Shown: positions 8,714-17,305, numbered from the stretch's first letter. The stretch is DNA of 32,093 nt from Bacteroidales bacterium UBA4345 (GCA_002396385.1 DGTD01000071.1:1-32093); one strand, 5' to 3'. Program-made: numbers and translations. The notes: a model not told the origin generated them from the sequence alone.

Positions 8714-9480
8714 GCAACTTGGACAGGAATACCCAAATCACGGACAGCCTGCGACAATCTGAACAATTCATCGTTAGTCAGTTTTTCCAAACCAGGCACA
8801 GGAGTTTCGCGATCTACCTGATAGACCATTACCTGTTTAGGACGAATCTGTCTCACAGCCTCCGTCCATGCCGCAACTTCCTCGGGTGTAGTGTTATCAA
8901 CCACTTGTCCGTTGTAGACACCCCTGAGGAAAATCGTCTGGATAATCAGATTGCCATCAAACCGTTTCATCAGTTCAACCTGTTTTTCGACACTATATGC
9001 CGGAGAATTGGGCAAATCGATGAGTTTAGCGGTTTGAGTGAGACCAGAGTCCAATTTCAAGATATTGTTGTCGACCTTTAACAGAGCGTTAAAGACATCG
9101 TCGTGTCCGATCATTGTCGCATTCGAGAGGACACTAATCTTGGCATTAGGGAATAATCGGTCACGCGCCACAACAGTATCATCGATAATGCCTGCGAAAT
9201 CGGGATGCAGCGTCGGTTCACCATTACCGGCAAAAGTCAGAACATCGAGATTAACGCCATCTGACTTCATTGCGTCAAGTTTTGCTAGTAAAGCCTCGTT
9301 TACCTGCTGGCGGGTAGGCAGTTTCGCGCCATCAACCCGCTTCGTAAAACCACACTCACAATAGATACACTCAAACGAGCACAACTTTTGGCTGGTTGGC
9401 AACAAGTTCACACCAAGAGAGACCCCCAGCCTTCGGCTGTGGACAGGTCCATATGCAATCTGGTCAAATAAAATAGACAT
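8710..9480 (-). CDS. Radical SAM protein (COG0731-like)
   Basis: A 256-residue radical SAM enzyme. The [4Fe-4S]-binding cysteines are Cys34, Cys38 and Cys41 (CSFECIYC, CxxxCxxC), followed by a fourth cysteine at 43. The GNGEPTLHPDF motif, matching the GxGEP SAM-binding motif, lies around residues 84-94. The N-terminal YGPVHSRRLGVSLGVNLLP and overall layout match the COG0731 group, which is related to the tRNA wyosine-type radical SAM proteins. The bacterial members have no settled substrate, so the reaction is left open. It lies 20 bp downstream of the LTA-synthase-like gene and its TGA overlaps the next gene's ATG, so it is probably part of a minus-strand operon. Confidence 0.85.
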   Translation of the reverse strand: MSILFDQIAYGPVHSRRLGVSLGVNLLPTSQKLCSFECIYCECGFTKRVDGAKLPTRQQVNEALLAKLDAMKSDGVNLDVLTFAGNGEPTLHPDFAGIIDDTVVARDRLFPNAKISVLSNATMIGHDDVFNALLKVDNNILKLDSGLTQTAKLIDLPNSPAYSVEKQVELMKRFDGNLIIQTIFLRGVYNGQVVDNTTPEEVAAWTEAVRQIRPKQVMVYQVDRETPVPGLEKLTNDELFRLSQAVRDLGIPVQVA

Positions 9481-9500
9481 AAACTTTATACATTATAATT

Positions 9501-11312
9501 TTAGCGCTTTGCCAGATCATCCATCAGGCATTGCAAAAAAGCCTTGCCACAGGCCGTATACTGGGGATCATCTTCCCGCAACAGCACATTTCCTCCACAA
9601 TCGTAAACAGAGGCGCCACCCGGAGCAACGAATCCAAAGCCATCGTTATAGGCGTAAAAGGCAAATTTAGGTGATTTTTCACTAAAAATGTTCTTACTAA
9701 AAACGAAATCAGAGCCATCAATTTGCAACTGAGCCAACAAGGTACGCGCCAAATCGATTTGCGAGCCTATCTGAGTCACCACCCCAGGCCTTTTCAGCGC
9801 ACCGCCAGTCCAAATCATTGGAGCCTGGTAACGCGCCACCTCTTGGTTTGTCATGGTAGCCGGATACGGTTTGGCGTGGTCGGGCAACAGAATAAACAAA
9901 GTGTTGTTCCAATAAGGGCTTTGTTTGAGGAAATCGTAGAATGCGCCAATACAGCTATCGGTATAAGCGACAGAATTCGGATAGGGATCGGCAAACTTTT
10001 TAAAGGGCACGTCAAAAGGCTCGTGGCTGTTCAGCGAAAGCAAAACCTTACAGAAAGGTTCTTTCTGGGGTTGTGCCAGGTCGTCAACCAAACGCTGCAT
10101 AACAACATGATCGTAAGCGCCCCATTTTGTAGAGAGTTCTTCACTTGAGAAATCTTTATCACATACCCGCTTTTCAAAACCAGCATGCAGCAAATAAGAA
10201 CGCATATTGGTAAAGTTCTCGTCGCCACCATAAAAGAACGAAAGGTCGTAACCGTTCTGTTTCAGCGCACCAGGCAAAGTAGGTACATTCTGCGATTTTT
10301 CCGGATATTTCATCAGCGAAGTCACCGGCTGCCCCGGATAAGCGCTCAGTATAGCGACCAGTCCACGATCGGTACGATAACTGTTCGCATAGAAATTGGA
10401 GAAGAACAGTCCCTCTCTGGCAATCCGGTCAAGATTCGGAGTCAACCCTTTTGCACCACCAGCAATCTCGCAGATGTTGGAGCCAAAACTTTCCAGAATA
10501 AAAAGCACGATATTAGGGCGACGCGTCTCCAGCAAAACCATATCGGCAGGAAGGCAGGAAGGTTCGATCATCTTTTCCATCAGTTTGTGCGCATCCGCAC
10601 CATCCATAAAACGGTATTGACTGGCAAAATCACGGTCTTTCGCAAATGAGGAAAAGAAGTTCCAGATAGGGTTGACAGCCGAATGGTTGAGGAACATGTC
10701 TTTACTGAAATAGACATGTCCGGCATTCATTACAGATACCGTCACACCACCCCGAATGACAACGAACAAAACACCCAGCAAAAGTAACATGGGGGCCAGG
10801 GTCGGCAAAGACCGTCCTTCTATACGGTAGAACTTATTATGGAAAAGACGGAAGACAATGAAATAGGCCAACCACTCGATGACAAAAAAAGCGATGCAAG
10901 CCAGACTTTGGGCCGCAGTACCGCTGGCAACCGCATTCTTAGGTGTTTCCATATAGAACAGGGGTGTTACATCGAGCCGGTACCCCCAGAACGGATATAA
11001 GAACATATCGGCTACGAAACAGACAACCGCAATGGTTATCAAGACAGCGGTCAACACTCTGACAGCCTTGTCGAGCCACTTTCCTGCCCCTGTAAAACAG
11101 GAGATCAACACCAGCAGAAAGACAGGAGCAGAAAGGTAACCGGCAGCAGAAAAATCCATAGGCAGACCGTGCCAAGCCACCTTTAACCAATCGGCCAGTC
11201 CATAGTTTTGCGAAGTACTCCACTGATAGAGCATAAAAACCGGTTTCTGGACCAAAAAAGCCAGAACCCAAAAGAAGTAATACGCAACGAAATACAGTAA
11301 ACGGGCTTTCAT
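9501..11312 (-). CDS. LTA synthase-like membrane sulfatase-family protein
   Basis: A 603-residue inner-membrane protein. About five hydrophobic segments fill residues 5-25, 60-75, 88-107, 135-155 and 172-190. A periplasmic alkaline-phosphatase/sulfatase-fold domain follows (about 265-600). Metal and nucleophile positions are visible: Glu274 in NIVLFILESFG, catalytic Thr314 in SYRTDRG, and the metal ligands in LLPDHAKPYP. This layout matches the LtaS/MdoB/OpgB superfamily, which transfers phosphoglycerol or phosphoethanolamine groups onto envelope glycans or lipids. Gram-negative Bacteroidota make no lipoteichoic acid, so the acceptor is unknown here. Its ATG overlaps the stop of the small Cys-containing protein gene upstream, and murF lies just beyond that, which supports a cell-envelope role. 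Confidence 0.9.
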   Translation of the reverse strand: MKARLLYFVAYYFFWVLAFLVQKPVFMLYQWSTSQNYGLADWLKVAWHGLPMDFSAAGYLSAPVFLLVLISCFTGAGKWLDKAVRVLTAVLITIAVVCFVADMFLYPFWGYRLDVTPLFYMETPKNAVASGTAAQSLACIAFFVIEWLAYFIVFRLFHNKFYRIEGRSLPTLAPMLLLLGVLFVVIRGGVTVSVMNAGHVYFSKDMFLNHSAVNPIWNFFSSFAKDRDFASQYRFMDGADAHKLMEKMIEPSCLPADMVLLETRRPNIVLFILESFGSNICEIAGGAKGLTPNLDRIAREGLFFSNFYANSYRTDRGLVAILSAYPGQPVTSLMKYPEKSQNVPTLPGALKQNGYDLSFFYGGDENFTNMRSYLLHAGFEKRVCDKDFSSEELSTKWGAYDHVVMQRLVDDLAQPQKEPFCKVLLSLNSHEPFDVPFKKFADPYPNSVAYTDSCIGAFYDFLKQSPYWNNTLFILLPDHAKPYPATMTNQEVARYQAPMIWTGGALKRPGVVTQIGSQIDLARTLLAQLQIDGSDFVFSKNIFSEKSPKFAFYAYNDGFGFVAPGGASVYDCGGNVLLREDDPQYTACGKAFLQCLMDDLAKR

Positions 11313-11734
11313 TTAATTTTGTTTTTATTCACCAATGCTATTGCCTCTTGTCGTAAAGATACCGGCAAATTAATTTCACGCGAGCACAGGCTGTTGAGCC
11401 AAGAGGCGACCTCGTCGCCTCGCATAGTCGCCATAACCTCACGGAACTCTTCTACCTCGCCAATACTATAGCTATCGGCAGTGCGGTTTTTAAAGCGGTC
11501 GAGTTCCTCGTCGTCAAAATACATTACTTCTTCTTTCTCCTTTCCCGAACAGACATAGCGCATAGCACAACCGGCATCGGAGCAGTCATCGGCAGAATGG
11601 AGATGGGCCTTGTCAGGCGATGCAGCCTCATTCATCTCCTTCTTGCGCATGTATCGCTCGGTAAAGAACTTGCATATATAGTAGAATACGACAACGACGA
11701 CAAACGCCACTACCAGCATCTCTTTTGGAAACAT
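11309..11734 (-). CDS. Small membrane-anchored Cys-containing conserved protein
   Basis: A 141-residue protein with one N-terminal membrane helix (about 6-23), a basic stretch (RYMRKKE), and a linker with His/Cys residues: His44 and His46, Cys51, Cys56 and Cys62. An acidic YFDDEELDRF segment (72-81) and a helical C-terminus (VEEFREVMATMRGDEVASWLNSL) follow. The C-terminal half resembles a conserved Bacteroidales family sometimes mislabelled phospholipase in annotations; that recollection is unverified. The His/Cys cluster could bind metal or an iron-sulfur cluster. It starts 14 bp after murF and its stop overlaps the ATG of the LTA-synthase-like gene, so it is probably co-translated with it. 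No enzymatic function can be assigned. Confidence 0.8.
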   Translation of the reverse strand: MFPKEMLVVAFVVVVVFYYICKFFTERYMRKKEMNEAASPDKAHLHSADDCSDAGCAMRYVCSGKEKEEVMYFDDEELDRFKNRTADSYSIGEVEEFREVMATMRGDEVASWLNSLCSREINLPVSLRQEAIALVNKNKIK

Positions 11735-11748
11735 ACAGAGAAAAAAGA

Positions 11749-13029
11749 TTAAAGAAAATCTACAACTTTTATCAATTTTGTGCTATTAGACCCTTTGACA
11801 AGGATGTTTGCACCAGATACCGGATGCTGCTGCAGCCATACGTTCAAAGCATCAACATCAGGGAAACAGTTAAAAGAACCTTTGGCAGCCGCGTCAAAGC
11901 ACCCGCCCACCAGACAAACCAAATGAAAATCGTGGTGTTTAATCCAGTCGACCACCTTTTTGTGTTCCATTTCGCTATCAGGGCCCAACTCTTTCATATC
12001 ACCTAAAATAAGCATTTTATCCTTTACATCCATAGCCGCAAAGTTGTTGAGAGCAGCCTGCATACTGGTAGGATTTGCATTGTAGGCATCAATAATCAGA
12101 TGGTTTTTACCAGTATCTTTGAATTGAGAGCGGTTGTTACTAGGCAAATAATCTTCAAGAGCAGAGATAATAGCATCAGAAGGTACACCAAAGAAAGAGC
12201 CGACAGCAATAGCCGCCATTACATTTTCAAAATTGTAGTCACCAATCAAATGCGTTTGGATAACAGTTCCATTCCATTCTACTTTCAGGAAAGGAGAAGC
12301 TCCCAACGAGCGCGCATGCACATAGTTCGACTCAGAAACACCATAAAGCACAGCATCTAAGCCCTCAGAAATGGACGCCAGGATTGAATTATCGGCATTG
12401 CGGAATATTTTTCCACCTTTCGCCCGGATAAAGTCATAAAGTTCACCCTTGGTTTTCACAACGCCCTCAAAAGAGCCGAAGCCAAGAATATGCGCATGCC
12501 CCACATTGGTAATAAGGCCATAATCAGGAAGGGCGATATCGACCAATTCCTTTATATCGCCAGGATGACTGGCCCCCATTTCCACGACAGCAAGTTCGTG
12601 TCCCTTATTCATTCGAAGGAGGGTGAGCGGAACACCAATCTGGTTATTGAGGTTTCCCTGCGTATAAAGCAGATTGTACTTCTTTTGCAAGACAGCCGCC
12701 ACCAATTCTTTAGTAGTTGTTTTGCCGTTTGTACCCGTAATGCCGATGACAGTCGTTTTAAGCGTTTGCCGATGCAGACGTGCAACAGCCTGAAGCATTT
12801 GCAGACAATTGTCGACCAAGAAAATATTTTTGCCATTAGCATATTGCGGTTCGTCGACAATAGCGAACTTGGAGCCAGCCGCAAGAGCATTTGATGCGAA
12901 CGCATTGCCGTTAAACGAAGTCCCCTTCAAAGCAAAGAAAAGAGAACCGGCGGGGCAATTACGGGAATCGGTCGTAACAGAGGTACATTGCAAGAATAGT
13001 TCGTAAACCTCTTCTGTAGTTAAATTCAT
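11749..13029 (-). CDS. murF: UDP-N-acetylmuramoyl-tripeptide--D-alanyl-D-alanine ligase MurF
   Basis: A 426-residue cytoplasmic Mur ligase that adds D-Ala-D-Ala to UDP-MurNAc-tripeptide, the last cytoplasmic step in making the peptidoglycan stem peptide. The N-terminal domain has the Mur-ligase signature TDSRNCPAGSLFFALKG (20-36). The ATP-binding loop is GTNGKTTTKE (99-108). The MurF-type DAYNANPTSM motif lies near residues 320-330, and the C-terminal ligase domain includes LILGDMKELG. Length is normal. gldJ is immediately upstream, separated by a terminator, and the small Cys protein gene follows 14 bp downstream. The gldJ-murF order is, as I recall, also seen in flavobacteria such as Flavobacterium johnsoniae. 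No clear -33/-7 promoter was seen in the 120-bp gap above it. Confidence 0.96.
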   Translation of the reverse strand: MNLTTEEVYELFLQCTSVTTDSRNCPAGSLFFALKGTSFNGNAFASNALAAGSKFAIVDEPQYANGKNIFLVDNCLQMLQAVARLHRQTLKTTVIGITGTNGKTTTKELVAAVLQKKYNLLYTQGNLNNQIGVPLTLLRMNKGHELAVVEMGASHPGDIKELVDIALPDYGLITNVGHAHILGFGSFEGVVKTKGELYDFIRAKGGKIFRNADNSILASISEGLDAVLYGVSESNYVHARSLGASPFLKVEWNGTVIQTHLIGDYNFENVMAAIAVGSFFGVPSDAIISALEDYLPSNNRSQFKDTGKNHLIIDAYNANPTSMQAALNNFAAMDVKDKMLILGDMKELGPDSEMEHKKVVDWIKHHDFHLVCLVGGCFDAAAKGSFNCFPDVDALNVWLQQHPVSGANILVKGSNSTKLIKVVDFL

Positions 13030-13090
13030 ACTAAAAGGGAAATAATAAAAAGAGCGCTACAAATGCAAAAAGCATAAGTTTACACCCATT

Positions 13091-13124
13091 AAACAAAAAA
13101 CCCCCAATTATAAAAACTGGGGGT
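13091..13124 (-). terminator. Rho-independent terminator after gldJ
   Basis: On the minus strand, ACCCCCA (13124-13118) pairs with TGGGGGT (13106-13100) around an 11-nt loop, and the stem runs straight into TTTTTTGTTT. It lies 26 bp past the gldJ stop and separates gldJ from murF. Confidence 0.85.
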
Positions 13125-13149
13125 CAATCACTATCATGAGTAATTACAA

Positions 13150-14703
13150 TTATCTGTCATCATCCTCAGGACCTACCTTACTCATTGCGCAACGGAAACC
13201 GATATCGCTACGTTTTTCCGTTTGCTCAAGATAACGGCGCTGGCCTGGGTTCAACCAATAAGCGCGATCTTTCCAAGAGCCACCCTTGTAAACACGAACG
13301 GTGTTAGAGATCTTAGTTGTGAGCATAGACTCAGCATCTGTATCAGGGTCGTACATTCTCTTAGTCAGAGCATCAGGAGTAAGTTCAGTATCCTTCCAGT
13401 TATTCAAGCTGCTACCCGCATCACCATCCTTGAAGTTGCGGACATCGAGTTTAGCGATAACAGACTGCGGAGTAGTAGAGTCAGCATCGATTGCGAAAGT
13501 CACACGACCAAGAGAGTCAATAACAGGAAGTTTAACTTCGGTACCATCAATAGTACTCTGTTCAGTCTTCATAACAGTATAAACGTTACCACGGAATGGG
13601 TTGTACTCCTGTTCGTCGTCGCTAGTCAATGGACGATAAACGTCCAAGCACCATTCGTTAACGTTACCAGCCATATTGTAAAGGCCGAACTCGTTAGGGA
13701 AGAAAGCGTCAACCGGAGCAGTGATGGTGGCCTTATCGTTCAGTTTACCACCCATACCCATCATATCACCACGTCCACGGACGAAGTTGGCATTCATTTC
13801 ACCACGGTGTTTCTTATCAGGGTTACGCATTTGGTGACCATACCAAGGATAAATCTTCTTTTCCTCGTAGTTTTCCTCGCCTTCAACAGACCTGGTACCA
13901 TAAGCAGCATATTCCCATTCAGCTTCAGTTGGGAGACGGAACTTAGGAAGGAGGATACCATCAGACATGTTTGTCTTACGGGCATTGCCATAAACATCCT
14001 TCATACCCTTCTTACCTTCAGTTGGCTTATAGTCAGACTTAGCGATATACTTATCGGTATTGAACACCTGGTTGTTTCTGATATCGTCGGCATCGGTATT
14101 ACCCTTCAAAGCCTGAAAGTCTGGATATTGAATAACACCCGCATCAACCATACGTTTTTCGTTAACGCGGTCACTACGCCACAAGCAGTAGTCACAAGCC
14201 TGTTCCCAGCTGATACCTACAACCGGATAATAGTTGTAAGCAACGTGAGAGAAGTAATAATCCAAATAAGGCTCGTTGTACGCCAACTCTTCGCGCCAAA
14301 CCAAAGTATCTGGCAAACACTTTTCAAACAGTGTTGGAGAGTTATGGAACACCTGTCCCATCCAGTGCAGATATTCACGCCAGTTAACGTTGCTGATTTC
14401 GTATTGGTCCATATAGAAAGAAGCAACAGTCACACGACGTGGGATGTTGTTCCAGTCACCAATCACATCTTCAATAACACGGCCCATTGTAAAGGTACCA
14501 CCCTGAATGAAAGTCATACCAGGAGGGGTATCCTGCTCGTAACCAGTTACAACCTGGAAACCGCCGTTTTCCTTGTCATTATACTTCCAGCCTGTAACAT
14601 TAGAGGCTTGGGAGTCTTTCAAAGACTTCTTACCGCAAGATGGGAGAGTCGCACCCACCACAAGCAGTAATGCCGCCAGCTTTAAAAGCTTTACGTGTTT
14701 CAT
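13150..14703 (-). CDS. gldJ: GldJ-like lipoprotein with FGE-sulfatase domain (T9SS-associated)
   Basis: A 517-residue lipoprotein. The signal peptide ends in lipobox LPSC with lipid-modified Cys23. The rest is a formylglycine-generating-enzyme (SUMF1/FGE) fold starting near residue 60 (GMTFIQGGTFTMGRVIED). Motifs such as DWNNIPRRVTV, SFYMDQYEISN and NWREYLHWM favour GldJ over its relative GldK/PorK. The C-terminus has the domain's VYKGGSWKDRAYWLNPGQRR and SDIGFRCAM. GldJ-type proteins lack FGE catalysis and are structural parts of gliding and type IX secretion machinery at the periplasmic face of the outer membrane. A T9SS cargo (the GH44 enzyme) is present in this same window, and murF follows downstream. 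porU/porV and gldKLMN are not nearby. A general FGE-domain lipoprotein is the alternative. Confidence 0.85.
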   Translation of the reverse strand: MKHVKLLKLAALLLVVGATLPSCGKKSLKDSQASNVTGWKYNDKENGGFQVVTGYEQDTPPGMTFIQGGTFTMGRVIEDVIGDWNNIPRRVTVASFYMDQYEISNVNWREYLHWMGQVFHNSPTLFEKCLPDTLVWREELAYNEPYLDYYFSHVAYNYYPVVGISWEQACDYCLWRSDRVNEKRMVDAGVIQYPDFQALKGNTDADDIRNNQVFNTDKYIAKSDYKPTEGKKGMKDVYGNARKTNMSDGILLPKFRLPTEAEWEYAAYGTRSVEGEENYEEKKIYPWYGHQMRNPDKKHRGEMNANFVRGRGDMMGMGGKLNDKATITAPVDAFFPNEFGLYNMAGNVNEWCLDVYRPLTSDDEQEYNPFRGNVYTVMKTEQSTIDGTEVKLPVIDSLGRVTFAIDADSTTPQSVIAKLDVRNFKDGDAGSSLNNWKDTELTPDALTKRMYDPDTDAESMLTTKISNTVRVYKGGSWKDRAYWLNPGQRRYLEQTEKRSDIGFRCAMSKVGPEDDDR

Positions 14704-14753
14704 AGTACTTTATGAATAAGATAATTGTTTACACAAAAAAATTAGTTTACCAG

Positions 14754-14773
14754 GCAAAACAAAAAAGTTTTGC
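14754..14773 (-). other. Small hairpin in the gldJ leader
   Basis: GCAAAAC (14754-14760) and GTTTTGC (14767-14773) form a 7-bp inverted repeat with an all-A loop. It lies about 50 bp upstream of the gldJ ATG, inside the predicted 5' leader. It could be an operator, an RNA structure, or chance in AT-rich sequence. Confidence 0.3.
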
Positions 14774-14805
14774 GAGAGCATCGTCCTCTTAGTCGATAGC
14801 GAATG

Positions 14806-14838
14806 CAAACCTAACTAAAAAAAACGATATTCTCCAAA
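14806..14838 (-). promoter_or_regulatory. Candidate promoter for gldJ
   Basis: On the minus strand, TTTG (14838-14835), a 21-nt spacer, then TAGGTTTG (14813-14806) fits the Bacteroidota -33/-7 consensus. It predicts a gldJ leader of roughly 95 nt. Confidence 0.6.
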
Positions 14839-14908
14839 CAAATTCGTTTTTTCTGCCCACACAACCACAAAAAACACCATCGTAACCGAAATAGTATTTT
14901 AGTCAGTG

Positions 14909-14939
14909 ATTGGGCAAAGATATAGATTTTCTATCTTTG
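14909..14939 (+). promoter_or_regulatory. Candidate promoter for folP-cdaA-lolD
   Basis: ATTG (14909-14912), a 19-nt spacer and TATCTTTG (14932-14939) lie 48 bp before the folP ATG. The -7 box is mirrored by CAAAGATA (14915-14922) 9 nt upstream, making an 8-bp inverted repeat that could be an operator or a second, outward-facing -7 box. Confidence 0.65.
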
Positions 14940-14987
14940 TAGAAATAAAAATCGAACATTTTTTACTTTTAACGCAAAAAAAAGTCA

Positions 14988-15845
14988 ATGTCAGCATCTA
15001 AACTACTCAATTGCAACGGCAGACTCATCTCTCTTAGCAGTCCTGTCGTAATGGGAATTATCAACATAACACCCGACTCTTTTTACGAGGGGAGCCGTTT
15101 CCGTGACACCGATGCGATAAAAAAGCGTGCCGAAGAGATTGTAAGGCAGGGAGGCGGCATTATTGACGTTGGCGGCTTCTCGACCCGGCCCGGCGCCGGC
15201 GATGTCAGCGAGCAAGAAGAGTGCGACAGGGTCTGTATGGCCGTTGAAGCCATCCGAAGCATCGACCCCTGCACTCCGATATCGGTTGACACCTTCCGTG
15301 CAAAAGTAGCCCGGGAGAGCATCGGACACTGCGGAGCCGACATCATCAACGACATTTCGGGAGGACAAATAGAAGACGGAATATTTGAAGCCGCAGCCGA
15401 ACTGCATGTTCCCTATATATTAATGCATACGGTTGGCCATACCGTTCAAGAGATGCAACAAAAAACAGAATACGAGAACATAACAAAAGATATTTTTCGT
15501 TATTTTGCAGAAAAATTAGCCCGTCTCCGCGAATTAGGTGTAAACGACGTCATACTGGACCCTGGCTTTGGTTTCGCGAAAAACATCGGCCAGAACTACG
15601 AACTTATGGCTAACCTAGACTTATTCCAACAATTCGGCCTACCTCTTTTAGTGGGCATCTCAAGGAAACGGATGATTTGGCAGGTACTCGGTTGCAACGC
15701 AGAAGAGTCGCTAAACGGTGTAACCGTTCTCAACACCTTTTCATTATTAAAGGGAGCTGACATCCTCCGCGTACACGATGTAAAAGAAGCCGTTGAGACC
15801 ATTAAATTATTCAACGAACTGAAAAGAACGACAACGTTACCTTAA
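14988..15845 (+). CDS. folP: Dihydropteroate synthase FolP
   Basis: A 285-residue cytoplasmic enzyme that joins 6-hydroxymethyl-7,8-dihydropterin diphosphate to p-aminobenzoate, giving dihydropteroate in folate synthesis; it is the sulfonamide target. The TIM-barrel signatures are all present: MGIINITPDSFYEGSRF near residue 22, GGIIDVGGFSTRPGA (pterin/PABA loop), SVDTFRAKVA, ADIINDISGG, LDPGFGFAKN and VGISRKRMI. Length is normal. It is the first gene of a plus-strand set, starts 48 bp after a good promoter, and is followed 25 bp later by cdaA, an arrangement I recall in other Bacteroidota. Confidence 0.97.
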   Translation: MSASKLLNCNGRLISLSSPVVMGIINITPDSFYEGSRFRDTDAIKKRAEEIVRQGGGIIDVGGFSTRPGAGDVSEQEECDRVCMAVEAIRSIDPCTPISVDTFRAKVARESIGHCGADIINDISGGQIEDGIFEAAAELHVPYILMHTVGHTVQEMQQKTEYENITKDIFRYFAEKLARLRELGVNDVILDPGFGFAKNIGQNYELMANLDLFQQFGLPLLVGISRKRMIWQVLGCNAEESLNGVTVLNTFSLLKGADILRVHDVKEAVETIKLFNELKRTTTLP

Positions 15846-15870
15846 AACCTAAAATAACACAAGGACAGAA

Positions 15871-16650
15871 ATGCGTTTCGGACCTCGATTTATAGACTAT
15901 ATAGATATTATTGTAGTCGCCTGCATTCTTTACAGCCTCTACAAAGATTCGAAAGGGACATCGGCGAACAGGCTTTTTGCCGGTGTGCTCGTCTTCATCA
16001 TCGTTTGGTTGGTGGTCAGTTTCGTATTCCAAATGCAACTGCTGGGTGCCATTATGGACCAGATTGTCAATGTCGGCGTCATCGCACTCATTGTTCTGTT
16101 TCAAGACGAAATAAGGCAGTTTTTCACGAAACTCGGTTCCCGGCAAAACGTCTTCTCCCGTTTTTTGACCCGCGCCCTTAATTTCAACGAGCAAAAAATA
16201 GAGAACGACGACATCATGCAGATTGTTATCGCATGCAAGAATATGGCCAGGAACAAAGTCGGCGCCCTCATCGTAATTCCGCACAACATTGACCTTCGCT
16301 ACATCGAAGACACCGGAGAGCGAATTGACGCAAAAATCAGTGAGCGATTAATCGAGAATATTTTCTTCAAGAATTCGCCCCTACACGACGGAGCCATGCT
16401 CATTTCGAACGGAAGGATCAAGGCTGCGAGCTGTATATTGCCTGTCACGCACAAAACAGACGTCGACCCAGACCTCGGCCTGCGGCACCGCGCAGCCCTG
16501 GGCATTACCGAGAAGTCGGACGCATGGGCCATTGTGGTTTCTGAAGAGACCGGCCGGATATCGTGGTCTGAATTCGGGAGAATAGAGACGGGCATCTCAC
16601 AAGAGAAACTAGAGCAATACCTTTCTAAACTAAAGAAGAGTAATGATTAA
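15871..16650 (+). CDS. cdaA: Diadenylate cyclase CdaA
   Basis: A 259-residue membrane protein that makes cyclic di-AMP from two ATP. Three hydrophobic helices occupy about 8-24, 36-54 and 60-77. The DAC domain follows, with the catalytic DGA motif at 173-175 ([11 protein letters not shown]) and the RHR motif at 205-207 ([11 protein letters not shown]), both intact. The layout is that of CdaA/DacA rather than DisA. c-di-AMP controls potassium, osmotic and cell-wall balance in organisms that make it. It sits between folP and lolD, and its stop overlaps the lolD start by 8 bp, so the three are probably one operon. No phosphodiesterase or CdaR-type partner gene lies beside it. Confidence 0.95.
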   Translation: MRFGPRFIDYIDIIVVACILYSLYKDSKGTSANRLFAGVLVFIIVWLVVSFVFQMQLLGAIMDQIVNVGVIALIVLFQDEIRQFFTKLGSRQNVFSRFLTRALNFNEQKIENDDIMQIVIACKNMARNKVGALIVIPHNIDLRYIEDTGERIDAKISERLIENIFFKNSPLHDGAMLISNGRIKAASCILPVTHKTDVDPDLGLRHRAALGITEKSDAWAIVVSEETGRISWSEFGRIETGISQEKLEQYLSKLKKSND

Positions 16651-17305
16651 TGTCGAAAGTATTAACAAGAGTTTCGGAAACCTGCAGGTATTAAAGAACA
16701 TCGGACTGCACATCCACAAGGGCGAGGTAGTCTCCATTATCGGCCCCAGTGGTGCCGGCAAAACGACGTTGCTTCAAATTATAGGGACGCTGTCAAGACC
16801 CGACAACGGGATTGTCCGTATAAACAATCAGGACGTGCTGTCGCTCAACGAGAAAGAGTTATCGGCTTTCCGTAACAAACATATCGGCTTCGTCTTCCAA
16901 TTCCACCAGTTGTTGCCCGAATTCAGTGCGCTTGAGAATGTCTGTATCCCTGCCCTTATAGCGCATAGGTCTAAAAAAGAGGCGGAAAACGAGGCCATGC
17001 AACTACTTGAATATTTAGGTATACAGGAACGAGCCAACCACCGCCCGAATGAACTTTCGGGAGGCGAGAAACAGCGGGTGGCAGTAGCCAGAGCCCTCAT
17101 AAACAAACCGGACATCTTGTTGGCAGACGAGCCATCGGGCAGCCTAGACTCTAAGAACAAAGCCGAATTGTACCATCTGCTATTCGAGCTGCGCGAAAAG
17201 AAAGGCCAGACCATCGTCATCGTCACCCACGACCAGGACTTGGCTAAAATATCAGACCGCGTCATTAGCATGGAAGATGGGGAAATTGTAGAAAATCAAC
17301 AATAA
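16643..17305 (+). CDS. lolD: LolD-type ABC transporter ATP-binding protein
   Basis: A 220-residue ABC ATPase. Walker A is GPSGAGKTT (34-42), the signature is [15 protein letters not shown], Walker B is [14 protein letters not shown], and the H-loop is IVTHDQD. Length and sequence fit the MacB/LolD group. LolD powers the LolCDE complex that releases lipoproteins from the inner membrane for delivery to the outer membrane. No LolC/E permease gene is adjacent, so the partner must be elsewhere and a MacB-like or FtsE-like role cannot be fully excluded. It overlaps cdaA by 8 bp. Three lipoprotein genes follow downstream, which may be coincidental. Confidence 0.85.
   Translation: MINVESINKSFGNLQVLKNIGLHIHKGEVVSIIGPSGAGKTTLLQIIGTLSRPDNGIVRINNQDVLSLNEKELSAFRNKHIGFVFQFHQLLPEFSALENVCIPALIAHRSKKEAENEAMQLLEYLGIQERANHRPNELSGGEKQRVAVARALINKPDILLADEPSGSLDSKNKAELYHLLFELREKKGQTIVIVTHDQDLAKISDRVISMEDGEIVENQQ

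Noticed and set aside
13222..14670. A 482-codon open frame on the plus strand opposite gldJ
   Set aside because: It lies wholly antisense to a clear GldJ-type gene, has no recognisable domain, and is explained by codon bias of the real gene.
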